DNA from: Rhodospirillales bacterium
Lineage (GTDB): Bacteria; Pseudomonadota; Alphaproteobacteria; Acetobacterales; Acetobacteraceae
Assembly (NCBI GenBank): GCA_028866335.1
Contig: JAGWIL010000003.1
Span: 1 to 42,375 of the forward strand
Length of the DNA: 42,375 bases
Direction of reading: 5' to 3'
Positions 19,276-28,436 of this stretch are shown here, one piece after another. Made by a program: the position numbers and the translations under genes. Each line of letters starts with the position of its first letter. Positions within the stretch are counted from its first letter, which is position 1. The notes under the pieces are model-generated. The model saw nothing but the letters and a program-made list of their open reading frames with translations, ran no database searches and was not told where the DNA came from.

Positions 19276-21623
19276 GGCACCGTCACCGCCACGCCGTTCA
19301 CATAGAGCCCGGTGCAGTTCAGCGTCCCCACGCCCATCGGCCCTCCTGTCGGCGCGCCGATCGCGATACCGCCCGCCGCGTTGAACTCCAGCGTCAACGT
19401 CCCGCTCTGCCGCGTCCAGATCTGGAGCCTCCCGGTCTCCGTCCCCGCCGTCGCCGAAATGATCCCGCCCAGCACCTGGCTGTAGATCACCTCCGCGGCG
19501 GAAGCGTTCAGCGCCTTGAGGTCGAGCGTCGCCGCCGTGTTCCCCGCCGTCTCCACCGAGCCGATCAGGCCGAGATGCGCCGCCGTCACGCCGCCGCTGG
19601 AATACTCCAACGCCAGGCTGGTCGGATCATAGCTCAGCGTGTTCTGGTTGTTGGTTCCCGTCGAAGCCGGCACGAATCCCACCCGGAACAGCGCGCCCGT
19701 CCCCGCGCCGGAGGAGGAGGCCTGGCCGAGATTCTGCGCCGCCGGCAGCGTGGTCCAGTCGCCCGGCGTGGTCACGCTCACCGCCTGCACCGCGCCCGTG
19801 GTCCACGTCGGCGCCAGCGTCAGCCCGCTGCCCAGCCCGTTCGTCGCCGCCTGCACAAGATCGCCCACCGGGGTCGCCGCATATCCGCCCGCGACCTCGA
19901 TGCCGATCGCGGTCACCTCGCCGGGCCCCTCCGCGAGCCAGGTCAGATCGAAACTAGCCCCCGTCCCCGCCCCGGTGGAGGATGCCTGCGCCACCGGGTT
20001 CGCCGGGATCGTGTCATAGGTTCCGATGTTCCTGATCGCATAAGTCGCGATCGCGCCGCCCGAGCCCACCGAAAGCACGGTGATCGTCACCGCCTGCCCG
20101 ACATGGCCCGGCGCCACGCTCGCCGGCGCCGCCAGCGTCACCACCTCGTTGACCACATAGCCGCTGCCCGGCGAAGCGAGCGTCGCCGAAGCCGCCGAGT
20201 TGCCCACGTTCTGGACCGAAATGACGAGCTGAGAGCCTCCGCTGGCGAGCGTCCCGCCGCTGGCGACAAACCCGTCGCCGATCTTGTATCCCGCGCCCGG
20301 CGTCGCCACCGTCGCGGCACTCAGCGCGTAGCCGACGGAGGAGACCGTCAGCACCGGCGCCGTCCCGCTGCCCCCGCTCAGCGTGATGGTGTCGCCCGTC
20401 GAATAGCCGCCGCCGCCGAAGGAAGGCGCGGCCGTCTCCACCGCCCAGGAATAGCTCGCCCAGCCGCCCGCGTTGAGGTCGATCAGCCACCCCGGCCGCA
20501 GCCGCAGCCCGGTCGTCCCCAGCCAGGTCTGCCCGCTCGCGGGCTGATAGAGGTTGGAGAGATCGAGCGCCGCACCCCACGACATGATCGGCAGATCATC
20601 CGCCGAGAGCACCGCGTTCGCCGCGACATAGTTGCCATAGCTCGCATACCCCGCCGGCAGCCGCTTCGGCCGGTAGCGCTCGAAGGCGTAGATGTAAGGC
20701 ACGTTCGCGGTCGAAGCCGGCTGGTGGCTCTCCAGCACGTTGTCATAGAGGCTCCAGGATCCCGGCGCGATCCAGTTGTTGTCCCGCGCCTCCGTGCCGC
20801 CCACCGCGCCGATGATGTAGTCGTACTCGAACCCCATCCCGCCGGTCTGCGCGCTCGGCAGCCCGGTGTCGTCGGCCGCAAGCAGGTTCAGCACGAACAT
20901 CGAGGCATCGCCCGCCTGCCGCGTGATCTCGCTTTGCAGCGCGACCGGCTGCGGCCACGATGCGGTCAGCCCGCTTCCCGTCGTCCCCGCCGAAATCGAC
21001 GCATAGGAGTCGAGATAGATCCCGACCCCCACCGCGGAGGTCTGCGAGTGCTGCCACGTCGCGGTCCCCTGGCTCGCGCTGATCGAAAGCGCGGTCTGCG
21101 AACTCCCCGGCGTCCCCACCTCGTCGTCGAGCGTGAAATTGACATTCGCCCACGGCGGAGAGACGGAGGAGAGCGAATGCGGCCGGTCGATATAATAGCG
21201 CCCGTCGCCGGTGTTCTCGATCAGATCGACCGTGTCCCAGGACGTGATCAGCGATCCGCCCGAATAGATCGTCCCTTCCAGACGCCAGATGCCCCCCGCC
21301 GGCGCCGGCGCGGTGAACTCCAGAATTCCGCCGGGCACGTCATAGATGCCGCCGGGCCCCACCGCCGCCGCGAGCGCGTTCAGCGCCGCGGTATTGACCG
21401 ATGCCGAGCCTCCCGCCCCCATCGTGCCGCCGAAATCGAGAAACCCGGGCTTGTCGGCAAGCTTCGCCGCCACCGTGCGCCCGGAATATCCGACCAGCGC
21501 CGCCCCCGGGGTCGTCGGGCTGGCGAGCGCGGTCAGCGCCGCCGCCTCGGCAAAGGCGTTGTTGAGGTCGGCCGCGTGCAGCGGCGCCCCGAAATCGACG
21601 AAACTGGTGATCACGCCGCTCAT
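19272..21623 (-). CDS. Tail spike / long fibre protein (783 aa)
   Basis: The N-terminal part (residues 1-110) has helices (LHAADLNNAFAEAAALTAL) and GPGGIYDVPGGILEF, as in fibre attachment regions. Residues 110-390 are a large beta-rich domain with no catalytic motif I can name. Residues 400-650 are repeated glycine-rich beta modules (GGGGYSTGDTITLSGGSG, TPGAGYKIGD, SPGSGYVVNEVVTL, NIGTYDTIPANP, GDWTTLPAAQ). The end has ETGRLQIWTRQSGTLTLEFNAAGGI and LYVNGVAVTVP, a usual fibre tip. It probably contacts the receptor. It follows the fibre-assembly-type gene in the operon. Confidence 0.75.
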   Translation of the reverse strand: MSGVITSFVDFGAPLHAADLNNAFAEAAALTALASPTTPGAALVGYSGRTVAAKLADKPGFLDFGGTMGAGGSASVNTAALNALAAAVGPGGIYDVPGGILEFTAPAPAGGIWRLEGTIYSGGSLITSWDTVDLIENTGDGRYYIDRPHSLSSVSPPWANVNFTLDDEVGTPGSSQTALSISASQGTATWQHSQTSAVGVGIYLDSYASISAGTTGSGLTASWPQPVALQSEITRQAGDASMFVLNLLAADDTGLPSAQTGGMGFEYDYIIGAVGGTEARDNNWIAPGSWSLYDNVLESHQPASTANVPYIYAFERYRPKRLPAGYASYGNYVAANAVLSADDLPIMSWGAALDLSNLYQPASGQTWLGTTGLRLRPGWLIDLNAGGWASYSWAVETAAPSFGGGGYSTGDTITLSGGSGTAPVLTVSSVGYALSAATVATPGAGYKIGDGFVASGGTLASGGSQLVISVQNVGNSAASATLASPGSGYVVNEVVTLAAPASVAPGHVGQAVTITVLSVGSGGAIATYAIRNIGTYDTIPANPVAQASSTGAGTGASFDLTWLAEGPGEVTAIGIEVAGGYAATPVGDLVQAATNGLGSGLTLAPTWTTGAVQAVSVTTPGDWTTLPAAQNLGQASSSGAGTGALFRVGFVPASTGTNNQNTLSYDPTSLALEYSSGGVTAAHLGLIGSVETAGNTAATLDLKALNASAAEVIYSQVLGGIISATAGTETGRLQIWTRQSGTLTLEFNAAGGIAIGAPTGGPMGVGTLNCTGLYVNGVAVTVP

Positions 21624-21630
21624 GCCGCCC

Positions 21631-22152
21631 TCACGCGATCGTCACCGGCTGCGCCGGCAGCGCGGTCGCCTGCCCGTTCGCCGCCTCGATCAGATCGGCG
21701 ACGAGGTCGCCGTAGGCCGTGGCGAAGGCGGTGAAGGTCGCGCTCGCGCTGAACACATGCGCCGCCCCCGCCACGTCCAGAAGCGAGATTTTCCCCGCGC
21801 CGCCGGGAAACCTCCCGTTCACTGAAAGAAACTGCTGCACCGCTGCCACCCGCGACGCCGTCACCGGGTCCGCCGGATAGGTCCCCGAGATCGCCGGCGT
21901 CCCGGTCGAGACGATCGCAACCCCCGCCGCGAGCGCCGCCATCGCCTGCTGGGCGAGGCTCGGCGCGGCCGCAACGGGGGCCGCGAACACCCCGCCGCTC
22001 TCCGTCCATCCCGGCGCCACGGCGACACCGGACGGCACAGCAACGAACTGCGCCGCGATCTCGGGATGGAACATCGCGCCGATCGAAACCCCCGCCGGCG
22101 GCGTGACGATCTCCGCCACCACCCCGCCGACCACCCTCGCGAACGCGCTCAT
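21631..22152 (-). CDS. DUF4376-like fibre-associated protein (173 aa)
   Basis: The N-terminus resembles fibre-assembly proteins (SAFARVVGGVVAEIVTPPAGVSI, FHPEIAAQFVAVP). The C-terminal half, ISGTYPADPVTASRVAAVQQFLSVNGRFPGGAG then FSASATFTAFATAYGDLVA, matches DUF4376-type domains common in acetic-acid-bacteria phages as I remember them. It lies between the glycine-rich fibre and the spike and probably helps fibre folding or attachment. It overlaps the fibre stop by ATGA. Confidence 0.6.
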   Translation of the reverse strand: MSAFARVVGGVVAEIVTPPAGVSIGAMFHPEIAAQFVAVPSGVAVAPGWTESGGVFAAPVAAAPSLAQQAMAALAAGVAIVSTGTPAISGTYPADPVTASRVAAVQQFLSVNGRFPGGAGKISLLDVAGAAHVFSASATFTAFATAYGDLVADLIEAANGQATALPAQPVTIA

Positions 22153-23288
22153 GCGCCATACTCCACGATCACGATGCCGGCGCCCCCGGCGCCTCCCGAT
22201 CCGGTCGAGCCGTAGCAGCCGCCGCCGCCCGCACCCGGCGCCTGCGCCGCCTCGCCGGCGCCTGCGCCGCCGCGGCCACCTCCGCCGAACGCGGACGCGC
22301 CGCCGTTCCCCAGCCCGGGCGGCGCGGCAATCGGGTCGCCGTCCGTCCCCCATCCGCCGCCGATCGCGAGGCTTCCCCCCGCGGCGGAGCCTGGCGCGCC
22401 GCCCCCGGAGGACGAGGACCCCACGCCGGAGCCTCCCGTGCCGCCGGTCGCGGAAAGCAGCGCCCCGAACGAGCTGGTCCCGCCGGTGCCGCCGGGGTTT
22501 CCGCCCGCCGTTCCGCCGGCGCCGACCGTCACCGTGTAAGCGGTCCCCGGCGTCACGGTGAACACGCCCTCGCCATAGCCTCCCGCGCCTCCGCCGGACC
22601 CCGCGAACGCCGAGCTTCCGCTTCCGCCGCCGCCGCCTCCGCCGACCAGGCGCACCTGCACCTGCGTCACCCCGGCCGCCGGCGTGAAGCTGCCGCTCGA
22701 GGTGAACACCTGCACCACCCGCGCGCCCTTCACCGCGACCGCGCGCCACGCCGAAACCCCGTCCGAGCGCAGCGTCACCGTCCCGTAGGGGCCGATCGTC
22801 ACTTCCCCGCCCGCGCCGGTCAGCGCGCCAGGCTGCGCCGCGTCCGAACCCGCCGGCTGCACCGTCACCGAATTTCCGGTCGCGTCGGTGCGGACGATCT
22901 GCACCGTCAGCGGGGTCCCTCCCGCCGCCGCCGCCGCCGGCAGCGTCAGCGTGATCGCCCCCGCCGCGGCGTTCACCAGCACCGTCCCCGCCTGGTCCGC
23001 CGTCAGCGTCGTGGCACCCGCGACCGACACGGAAGAGATGTTCCCGCCCCCGATCCGCCGGACACTCTGCGCCACCTGCGTGAACGTTCCGGGCGAAACC
23101 GCGACCCCCGCCGCCGCCAGGACGCCGGCCAGCTCGCCCACCATCGCGTTGCACACGTCGGGGTCGAACACCGTCGCCACCACCCCGATGCCGGGAGGAG
23201 CGTTGTTCGCATATCCGGGCGTCCCGCTCGCGGCGGCCGGCGCCGCCGGCGTCGTCCCCGCCTGCGTGCCGTTCTGAATCAGCTGCAC
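22149..23288 (-). CDS. Tail fibre with glycine-rich tip (379 aa)
   Basis: Residues 1-80 hold GYANNAPPGIGVVATVFDPDVCNAMVGELAGVL, usual for baseplate-proximal fibres. A beta module follows (LTADQAGTVLVNAAAGAITLTLP...NSVTVQPAG). The C-terminal 160 residues are a glycine-rich domain (QVRLVGGGGGGGSGSSAFAG, GGAGGYGEGVFTVTPGTAYTVTVGAGG) of the kind that folds into polyglycine sandwich tips in receptor-binding adhesins. The GTG at 23288 has GAGG upstream. It is the first gene after the baseplate genes. Receptor binding is inferred. Confidence 0.75.
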   Translation of the reverse strand: MQLIQNGTQAGTTPAAPAAASGTPGYANNAPPGIGVVATVFDPDVCNAMVGELAGVLAAAGVAVSPGTFTQVAQSVRRIGGGNISSVSVAGATTLTADQAGTVLVNAAAGAITLTLPAAAAAGGTPLTVQIVRTDATGNSVTVQPAGSDAAQPGALTGAGGEVTIGPYGTVTLRSDGVSAWRAVAVKGARVVQVFTSSGSFTPAAGVTQVQVRLVGGGGGGGSGSSAFAGSGGGAGGYGEGVFTVTPGTAYTVTVGAGGTAGGNPGGTGGTSSFGALLSATGGTGGSGVGSSSSGGGAPGSAAGGSLAIGGGWGTDGDPIAAPPGLGNGGASAFGGGGRGGAGAGEAAQAPGAGGGGCYGSTGSGGAGGAGIVIVEYGA

Positions 23289-23297
23289 TCTGCCACC

Positions 23298-23951
23298 TCA
23301 CGAAACCAGGTTGTTGACGCCGAGGATGAACTCGCCGAGCGGCGCGCCGCCCGCGCCGTAGGAAACAATCAGCACCGAATCCGCCGGCGCGATCTGCCGC
23401 AGCCGGCATTCGAGGGAGGTGTCGTCCACCGCCCAGAACGGGTCGCCGGTCACCGAGGACCCCAGTACGAAATACCGCGCCGTCAGCGCGGGAGAAGCGA
23501 TCTCCCAGTAGAACACGGCGGAGACCGGCCGCATCGCCGCCCCCAGCGCCTGCGGCAGCCGCATCGGCGGAAACGCGGTCACGGTGATCGCGTATCCCAT
23601 CGCCTGCGCCACCGCGATGAAATAGCCCGCGCTCTGGCCGCCCAGCCCCACGATCTTCGCCAAGAGCGCCGCGCGCCGCTGCGCGGTCGAAGGCGAAGGC
23701 GGCGTGCACGGGTCGGGCAGCCCGTAGTCCGCCTCCCAGTCCGTCAGGGTCTGCTGGCAGTAGCGCGGGTCGGCTTCGGTCTCCAGGAACAGCACGGCGA
23801 GCCCGTGCAGCCCGAACACCGCGTCTCCCATCGCCTGCGCGAAGCCCGCGACCGTCGCCGTCGCCTCGCGCGCGAACGCCCGCCCGCGCGGAAACAGCCG
23901 CCGCACCGCGGCCCCGAAGTCCGCGTCCCCCAGGCTCGAAAGAAAGCTCAT
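23298..23951 (-). CDS. Baseplate protein, Mu gp48-like (DUF2313), 217 aa
   Basis: The opening LFPRGRAFAR, then LTDWEADYGLPDPCTPPSPSTAQRRAALLAKI and GYAITVTAF, are the landmarks of Mu gp48/DUF2313 baseplate wedge proteins. The length also fits. It follows the gp47-like gene directly, as in Mu-like baseplate modules, and probably links wedge and fibre. Confidence 0.85.
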   Translation of the reverse strand: MSFLSSLGDADFGAAVRRLFPRGRAFAREATATVAGFAQAMGDAVFGLHGLAVLFLETEADPRYCQQTLTDWEADYGLPDPCTPPSPSTAQRRAALLAKIVGLGGQSAGYFIAVAQAMGYAITVTAFPPMRLPQALGAAMRPVSAVFYWEIASPALTARYFVLGSSVTGDPFWAVDDTSLECRLRQIAPADSVLIVSYGAGGAPLGEFILGVNNLVS

Positions 23952-23958
23952 CGGCGGC

Positions 23959-25071
23959 TCAGGTGAAGGTCACGGTCGGCGTCGCCGGCAGGTGCCCGAC
24001 CGCGAAGGTCACATCCGCCGCGGGCTCGATCAGGTCGAAGTGCGTCACCGTCCCCGCCGCCAGAATCGCGCCCTCGATCTGGGAAAGATACAGGGTCCCC
24101 CCGGGCGCCGCGGTCGAAACACCATCCCCGATCGTGGCCCCTCCTGGCGCCACCGTCCGCGCCAGCGCCGCGATCTGCGCCGTCACCGCCGCCTGCGTCC
24201 CGGAATCGTTCGGCACCATCGCGTGCACCGTCACCGCCAGCGCGTCGGCGACCGGTGCATAGGCCACCGTGTTGCCGCCGGAGGCGACCTGCACCGGCGC
24301 CTGCGCCGTCAGCACCGCCTGCACCGCCGCGAGGTCGGCCGAAAGCGGGATATTGTTTGTCCGGCCGTCCAGCACGAAGGTGACATCGACCGTCCCGGGC
24401 CCGCGGTTCAGCGGATACACCCACGCCCGCGTCACCCCGGCCACGGTTTTCGCCCAGGCGAGATAGTCGGTGCCGGCGCCGCCCTGCGGCGGCTGGCTCA
24501 CCCTCGCGATCGCGCGCGCCCGATAGGCCGCATCCGTCTCCGCGTCGGTGCCCCCGTTCAGCCCGGCGCCGTCCGCCGCCGCCTGCGCCTGCACGCCGGC
24601 GATCGCGGTCGCAACCGTCAGCAGCGCGCCCGCGTCGGCGTTGCCCGCGCTCCCCGCCGTCAGCGCCTCGATCGGCACGCTCACCGTCCCGCCCGCGCCC
24701 ACCACCGCCGCCGCCTGCGTCGCGTAGAGCACGCTCCCCGCGCCGGCCGAAAGCTGCGTCCCGGCGGGGATCGGCGTCGCCGCGATGCCGGTGAAAATCG
24801 CGTTCCCCGCCGCGAACGTCGCCCCGAGGCGGGGGAAATTGTAGGGTGCCATGCGCGTGTCGAGATAGGAGCCTTCCGCGGTCGCGATGAAGATCTGCCG
24901 CGAAATCCACAGCAGGCTGCGATAGCCGAGCCACAGCGCGCCGGCGAACACGTCGGCTGCGATCCGCACCACCGCGCGGCGGAAGGTCACGTCCGCCCCC
25001 GGCAGCCGCGCGGCGAATCCCCCGCGCACCTGCGCGCGCAGATCGTCGAGCGAGGGGATCGATAGCGGCAT
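23959..25071 (-). CDS. Baseplate J-family wedge protein, Mu gp47-like (370 aa)
   Basis: A baseplate J protein: N-terminal SIPSLDDLRAQVRGGFAARLPGADV, middle GNAIFTGIAATPIPAGTQLS and TAGSAGNADAGALL, and DAAYRARAIARVSQPPQGGAGTDYLAWAKTVAGVTRAWVYPLNRGPGTVDV, all family landmarks. It forms the wedge around the hub. ATG 25071 shares bases with the gp46 stop (TGATG). The length is as usual for Mu gp47 relatives. Confidence 0.9.
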   Translation of the reverse strand: MPLSIPSLDDLRAQVRGGFAARLPGADVTFRRAVVRIAADVFAGALWLGYRSLLWISRQIFIATAEGSYLDTRMAPYNFPRLGATFAAGNAIFTGIAATPIPAGTQLSAGAGSVLYATQAAAVVGAGGTVSVPIEALTAGSAGNADAGALLTVATAIAGVQAQAAADGAGLNGGTDAETDAAYRARAIARVSQPPQGGAGTDYLAWAKTVAGVTRAWVYPLNRGPGTVDVTFVLDGRTNNIPLSADLAAVQAVLTAQAPVQVASGGNTVAYAPVADALAVTVHAMVPNDSGTQAAVTAQIAALARTVAPGGATIGDGVSTAAPGGTLYLSQIEGAILAAGTVTHFDLIEPAADVTFAVGHLPATPTVTFT

Positions 25072-25529
25072 CAGCTCATGCTCCACGCATAGTCGAACAC
25101 CGCCGCACTTCCCTCCTGGCCGATCGTCACCGAGAGCGCCATCTGCCCGAGCGCGGGAAAGCTCGCGCTCGCCACGACACTTCCGGCGACCCCGTCATCG
25201 ATCATCCATTGCAGCGCCTCGCGCGCATATACTTCCGCCCGTCGCAGCGTGTCCGGAACCTGCAACGCGCGCTCGAGCAGCCACAGCCGCGAGCCGACAT
25301 GGTCCGCGGTTCCCCCGCTGTCCGCGCCGGAAACCGGCAGATCGCCCCACCATCCGCGCCGGTCGCCGCTGCCATCGGGAATCGCATCCCCCGGCTGCGC
25401 CGGCGCGTCGCAGAACAGAGACAGGATCACCGCCGTCTCCAGCCCGTCGTCGGTCGCGAGGTCGGCCGCCGCGATCGCAAGGTCCGCCTCTCCGGCGCCC
25501 GTGTTCCAGACCAGCGCGATGTCGGTCAC
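25071..25529 (-). CDS. Baseplate protein, Mu gp46-like (152 aa)
   Basis: LATDDGLETAVILSLFCDAPA, then GDRRGWWGD, GSRLWLLERA and EALQWMIDDGVA are characteristic of GP46 family (W/gp25-like) baseplate proteins. It lies between the spike protein and the J-family wedge, the conserved Mu order. The GTG at 25529 overlaps the previous stop. Confidence 0.85.
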   Translation of the reverse strand: MTDIALVWNTGAGEADLAIAAADLATDDGLETAVILSLFCDAPAQPGDAIPDGSGDRRGWWGDLPVSGADSGGTADHVGSRLWLLERALQVPDTLRRAEVYAREALQWMIDDGVAGSVVASASFPALGQMALSVTIGQEGSAAVFDYAWSMS

Positions 25530-26068
25530 ATCAGCACCGTCGGCAGCCCGCTGGTCTCCGTCCCCGGCGTCACCCCGTAGTGCTCATGCTCGTCGAAAAT
25601 CCGCCGCATCGCCGCCACGGAATTCGCATTCGTCGCATTGTTGTCGATGATGTCGCCGGAAACCAGCAGCCGCCCGGTGATCTGCACGTCCCCGTTCGCC
25701 ATCATCTTCACCACGCTTCCCGCCTTGTCCTGCACGGTCACGGTGCCGTCGTTGCGCAGCCAGATCAGCGATCCCGCCGGGTGCATCATCCCCCGCTCGC
25801 CCGCCGCCATGCCGGCGATCACCTCGCCCACCATGTCGCCGCCGAGCGCCACCACATGGTCGCGCGAGCCGAGCACCTGGAGCAGGCACACATCCGCCCC
25901 GGCGGCGGGGATCGCGCAATAGCCCGGCGGCAGCAGCAGCTCGGCGCCGGAGATCACCTCGTTGGCGAGCCCCGCCGCCTGGATCTGCGTGCGCCCGGCC
26001 ACCGCGGCGAGCATCACCTTCCCGCGCGTCACCGCGCTCCGAACCATCGCATCGAGCGCCTCCCACAT
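25526..26068 (-). CDS. Baseplate central spike, Mu gp45/V-like (180 aa)
   Basis: The sequence has an OB-like fold region (GAELLLPPGYCAIPAAGADVCLLQVLGSRDHVVALGGD) and a C-terminal beta-helix needle (IWLRNDGTVTVQDKAGSVVKMMANGDVQITGRLLVSGDIIDN), as in gpV/gp45 membrane-piercing spikes. The ATG at 26068 shares bases with the hub stop (TGATG). No lysozyme domain is present. Confidence 0.85.
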   Translation of the reverse strand: MWEALDAMVRSAVTRGKVMLAAVAGRTQIQAAGLANEVISGAELLLPPGYCAIPAAGADVCLLQVLGSRDHVVALGGDMVGEVIAGMAAGERGMMHPAGSLIWLRNDGTVTVQDKAGSVVKMMANGDVQITGRLLVSGDIIDNNATNANSVAAMRRIFDEHEHYGVTPGTETSGLPTVLM

Positions 26069-27171
26069 CAGCCGATGCCCCCCGCGCCCGACCAGTTCAC
26101 CAGCGATCCCTTGTGCCCGTGCCTCTTCCCGCGGCCCACCCGGTGCAGCTTCACCTCGGCCGGGTTCGGCGTGTATCCCTCGACCGGTCCCACGGTCAGC
26201 ACCGTCTCCTCGCCCAGCGCCGCGCTCAGCTTGAATTCCACCGCCGCCACCAGCAGATCCTGCGCGACCCCGAGCCACTGGCAATCGACCGGCACCACCT
26301 GGTTGATCTTCCACAGCGTCCCGTCCGGCTGGCGGTATCCCGGCACGGTGATCTGCGCCTGCGTCGCGCGCCCCGCCGCATAGCTCGCCAGCCAGTTCGC
26401 CCGCGCCTGCATCCCCGCGACCGAAAGCGCGCTCTCGGCCATCTTCACCGTCGGGCGGAAGCGCGGCACGCCGGCATCGCGCGCGACCGCCTCCACCGCG
26501 TTCTGGACGCTCGCCGCCGCCCGCAGCCCCGCCTGCCCTTTGAGAATATATTCCGAGAACCTGTGCGCCCCGTTCAGCACGCCCTCCGCGCGCAGCACGT
26601 TCTCGCCCTGCACGAGCCTTCCCGCCGCCCGCACCGAACCCGCGGTGCCCAGCACCAAATCACCGTTCTCGTCGTCGGTCAGCAGCACGCCCGCCAGCCG
26701 CGCCAGCCGCTCGAGGAACGCGAACGCGGTCTCGCTCCGCTGCATCTGCGCGTTCGCCACCGCGCCCTGCGCCAGCGCGGTCTCGACCTGCACCCCCACC
26801 GCGAACAGCCCCGCGATCCCGCTCGCGATCGCGGCCAGGCTGTAGCCGGTATACTGGCCGCCCGCGATATCCGGCGTGCAGTCGATCAGGTCCGCGGTGC
26901 GCGACCGCCCGCTCACCCGCACGTCGTGCGAGGTCCCGTCGAACCCCGGCCGGTATTCGTCGACATACCCCGTCAGCACCAGGTCGGCCCCGATCGAGAC
27001 GGTGCACGGGGTGAACGGAACCAGCCGCCACGGGTCGTCGGTCATCCCCCACCGCTCGGTCACGCCGATCTCGAAATGCGAGGCGCAGCGGTCGATCCCG
27101 CGCGTGATCGTCATCTCGGTCCAGCCGCGATATTCGCGGCCGCCCGCGGTCAGCGTCACCGTCTCGGTCAC
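26068..27171 (-). CDS. Baseplate hub, Mu gpP / late-control D-like (367 aa)
   Basis: REYRGWTEMTITRGIDRCASHFEIGVTE, LVLTGYVDEYRPGFDGTSHDVRVSGRSRTADLIDC and the later ENVLRAEGVLNGAHRFSEYILKGQ are landmarks of the gpP/gpD hub family. The hub closes the tube and carries the spike. The GTG at 27171 overlaps the stop of the gpN-like gene (GTGA). The position between gpN and gp45 is the Mu order. Confidence 0.9.
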   Translation of the reverse strand: MTETVTLTAGGREYRGWTEMTITRGIDRCASHFEIGVTERWGMTDDPWRLVPFTPCTVSIGADLVLTGYVDEYRPGFDGTSHDVRVSGRSRTADLIDCTPDIAGGQYTGYSLAAIASGIAGLFAVGVQVETALAQGAVANAQMQRSETAFAFLERLARLAGVLLTDDENGDLVLGTAGSVRAAGRLVQGENVLRAEGVLNGAHRFSEYILKGQAGLRAAASVQNAVEAVARDAGVPRFRPTVKMAESALSVAGMQARANWLASYAAGRATQAQITVPGYRQPDGTLWKINQVVPVDCQWLGVAQDLLVAAVEFKLSAALGEETVLTVGPVEGYTPNPAEVKLHRVGRGKRHGHKGSLVNWSGAGGIG

Positions 27172-28436
27172 GAAGAAAGCCTGACACCCGCCGGCGGCAG
27201 GAACAGCGGCTGCGGGCTGTCGTTCAGCGTCTCCAGTTCCACCGCGCGCGTCGCGTCCTGATACCACCTCTCCGCCAGCACCAGCGAAGGCATCGCCTCG
27301 CCGAGCGCGTAGTCAACCAGCGTCGGCAGCCCCTGCGCGCGGGCGATGAAATCGGCCATCGTCTGCGCGGTCACCGCCTGCCAGGCGAGATAGAGGGCAT
27401 CCTGTCCCGCGTCCGCCGCGGCTTCGGACTGCGCGTCGAGCAGCGGCAGCACCAGCGCCCGCGCCGCCGCCGCCGCGTTCGCGGTCTGCCAGTCGGTGTT
27501 GGCGTAGACCGTCAGCGCCGCCGCCAGCGCGCTCCCCTGCACCAGTGACACCACCGCCGCCTGCTGCGCCGCCTGCGCCGCCTGCCACGGCCCGGTGCCT
27601 GCCGGCGCCGCCGCCGCCGCGTTCCAGGATGCGAGCCCGAGCAGCCCATACGTCGGGTCCGCCGGCCCCGCGATCACCGGCGCATCGCCGGCCACCGGGT
27701 CCTCCGTCGGCAGCGGCCCCGGAATCGCCGCCACCACGGCAGCCGCCGCAGCCGAAAACACCGCGCCCACCGCCGCCGCAGCCGCGGCGTCGGAGGAGCC
27801 GGCCGCCGCCACCGCCGCGATCTGCGGCGCGAGCCCTCCCACCGCCAGCACCGGCAGCGCGGAGAGCGCCCCCGCCGCCTGGCTGAACAGCTCCTCGGCG
27901 AGTGCCACCACCGCCGCCGGATAGGTCAGCACCTGGCTCGCCGCCTGATAGGCCGAGGAGATCACCCCGAGCAGGGTCCCCACGCCGGCCAGCAGCTCGG
28001 AGACGGTATCCGCCGCCCCGGTCGGCGAAGGCCGCGCGCCCGCGCGCACGAATTCGAGGTCGAGCCCGCACCAGCCGCCCTCGGTCTTGCTCTCGTTCCA
28101 CGAGAGCAGCCCCGCATGGCAGGAAATCTCGCCCATGGTGGGGTGCACCAGCACCCCCGGCTCGGCGTAGTCCTCGCAGGCGGAAATCAGCGCGTCGCGC
28201 TGGTCGGCATAGTCATCGCCGACCACGAAGGCGCGCAGCCGGAAGCTCCGCGGCGCGCGGCCGAGGTCCTCGACGAACGGCCGGTCGCGCAGCGGAAACG
28301 CATGGACGACGATCCGCCTTCCGCCCTTTCCCTCCGCCGCGTCCCAGTAGAACGGCACGCCCCGGAAGGACGCCGGCCGCAGCGAGATCATCCACGGCGC
28401 GGCCCCCGCCGCCAGCGCCGCGAGCGCGCCGCTCAC
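27168..28436 (-). CDS. DNA circularization / baseplate protein, Mu gpN-like (422 aa)
   Basis: The N-terminal domain (LRPASFRGVPFYWDAAEGKGGRRIVVHAFPLRDRPFVEDLGR, then YADQRDALISACEDYAEPGVLVHP) is the DNA_circ_N domain of Mu gpN, a baseplate component. The rest is Ala-rich helix. The ATGA overlap joins it to the tape measure gene. In Mu-type tails gpN binds near the tape measure end. Confidence 0.88.
   Translation of the reverse strand: MSGALAALAAGAAPWMISLRPASFRGVPFYWDAAEGKGGRRIVVHAFPLRDRPFVEDLGRAPRSFRLRAFVVGDDYADQRDALISACEDYAEPGVLVHPTMGEISCHAGLLSWNESKTEGGWCGLDLEFVRAGARPSPTGAADTVSELLAGVGTLLGVISSAYQAASQVLTYPAAVVALAEELFSQAAGALSALPVLAVGGLAPQIAAVAAAGSSDAAAAAAVGAVFSAAAAAVVAAIPGPLPTEDPVAGDAPVIAGPADPTYGLLGLASWNAAAAAPAGTGPWQAAQAAQQAAVVSLVQGSALAAALTVYANTDWQTANAAAAARALVLPLLDAQSEAAADAGQDALYLAWQAVTAQTMADFIARAQGLPTLVDYALGEAMPSLVLAERWYQDATRAVELETLNDSPQPLFLPPAGVRLSS

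Noticed and set aside
18828..21734. 968-codon plus-strand open frame opposite the spike and hydrolase genes
   Set aside because: The sequence is low-quality Arg/Ala/His-rich and lies wholly opposite recognisable tail genes that have proper starts and overlaps.
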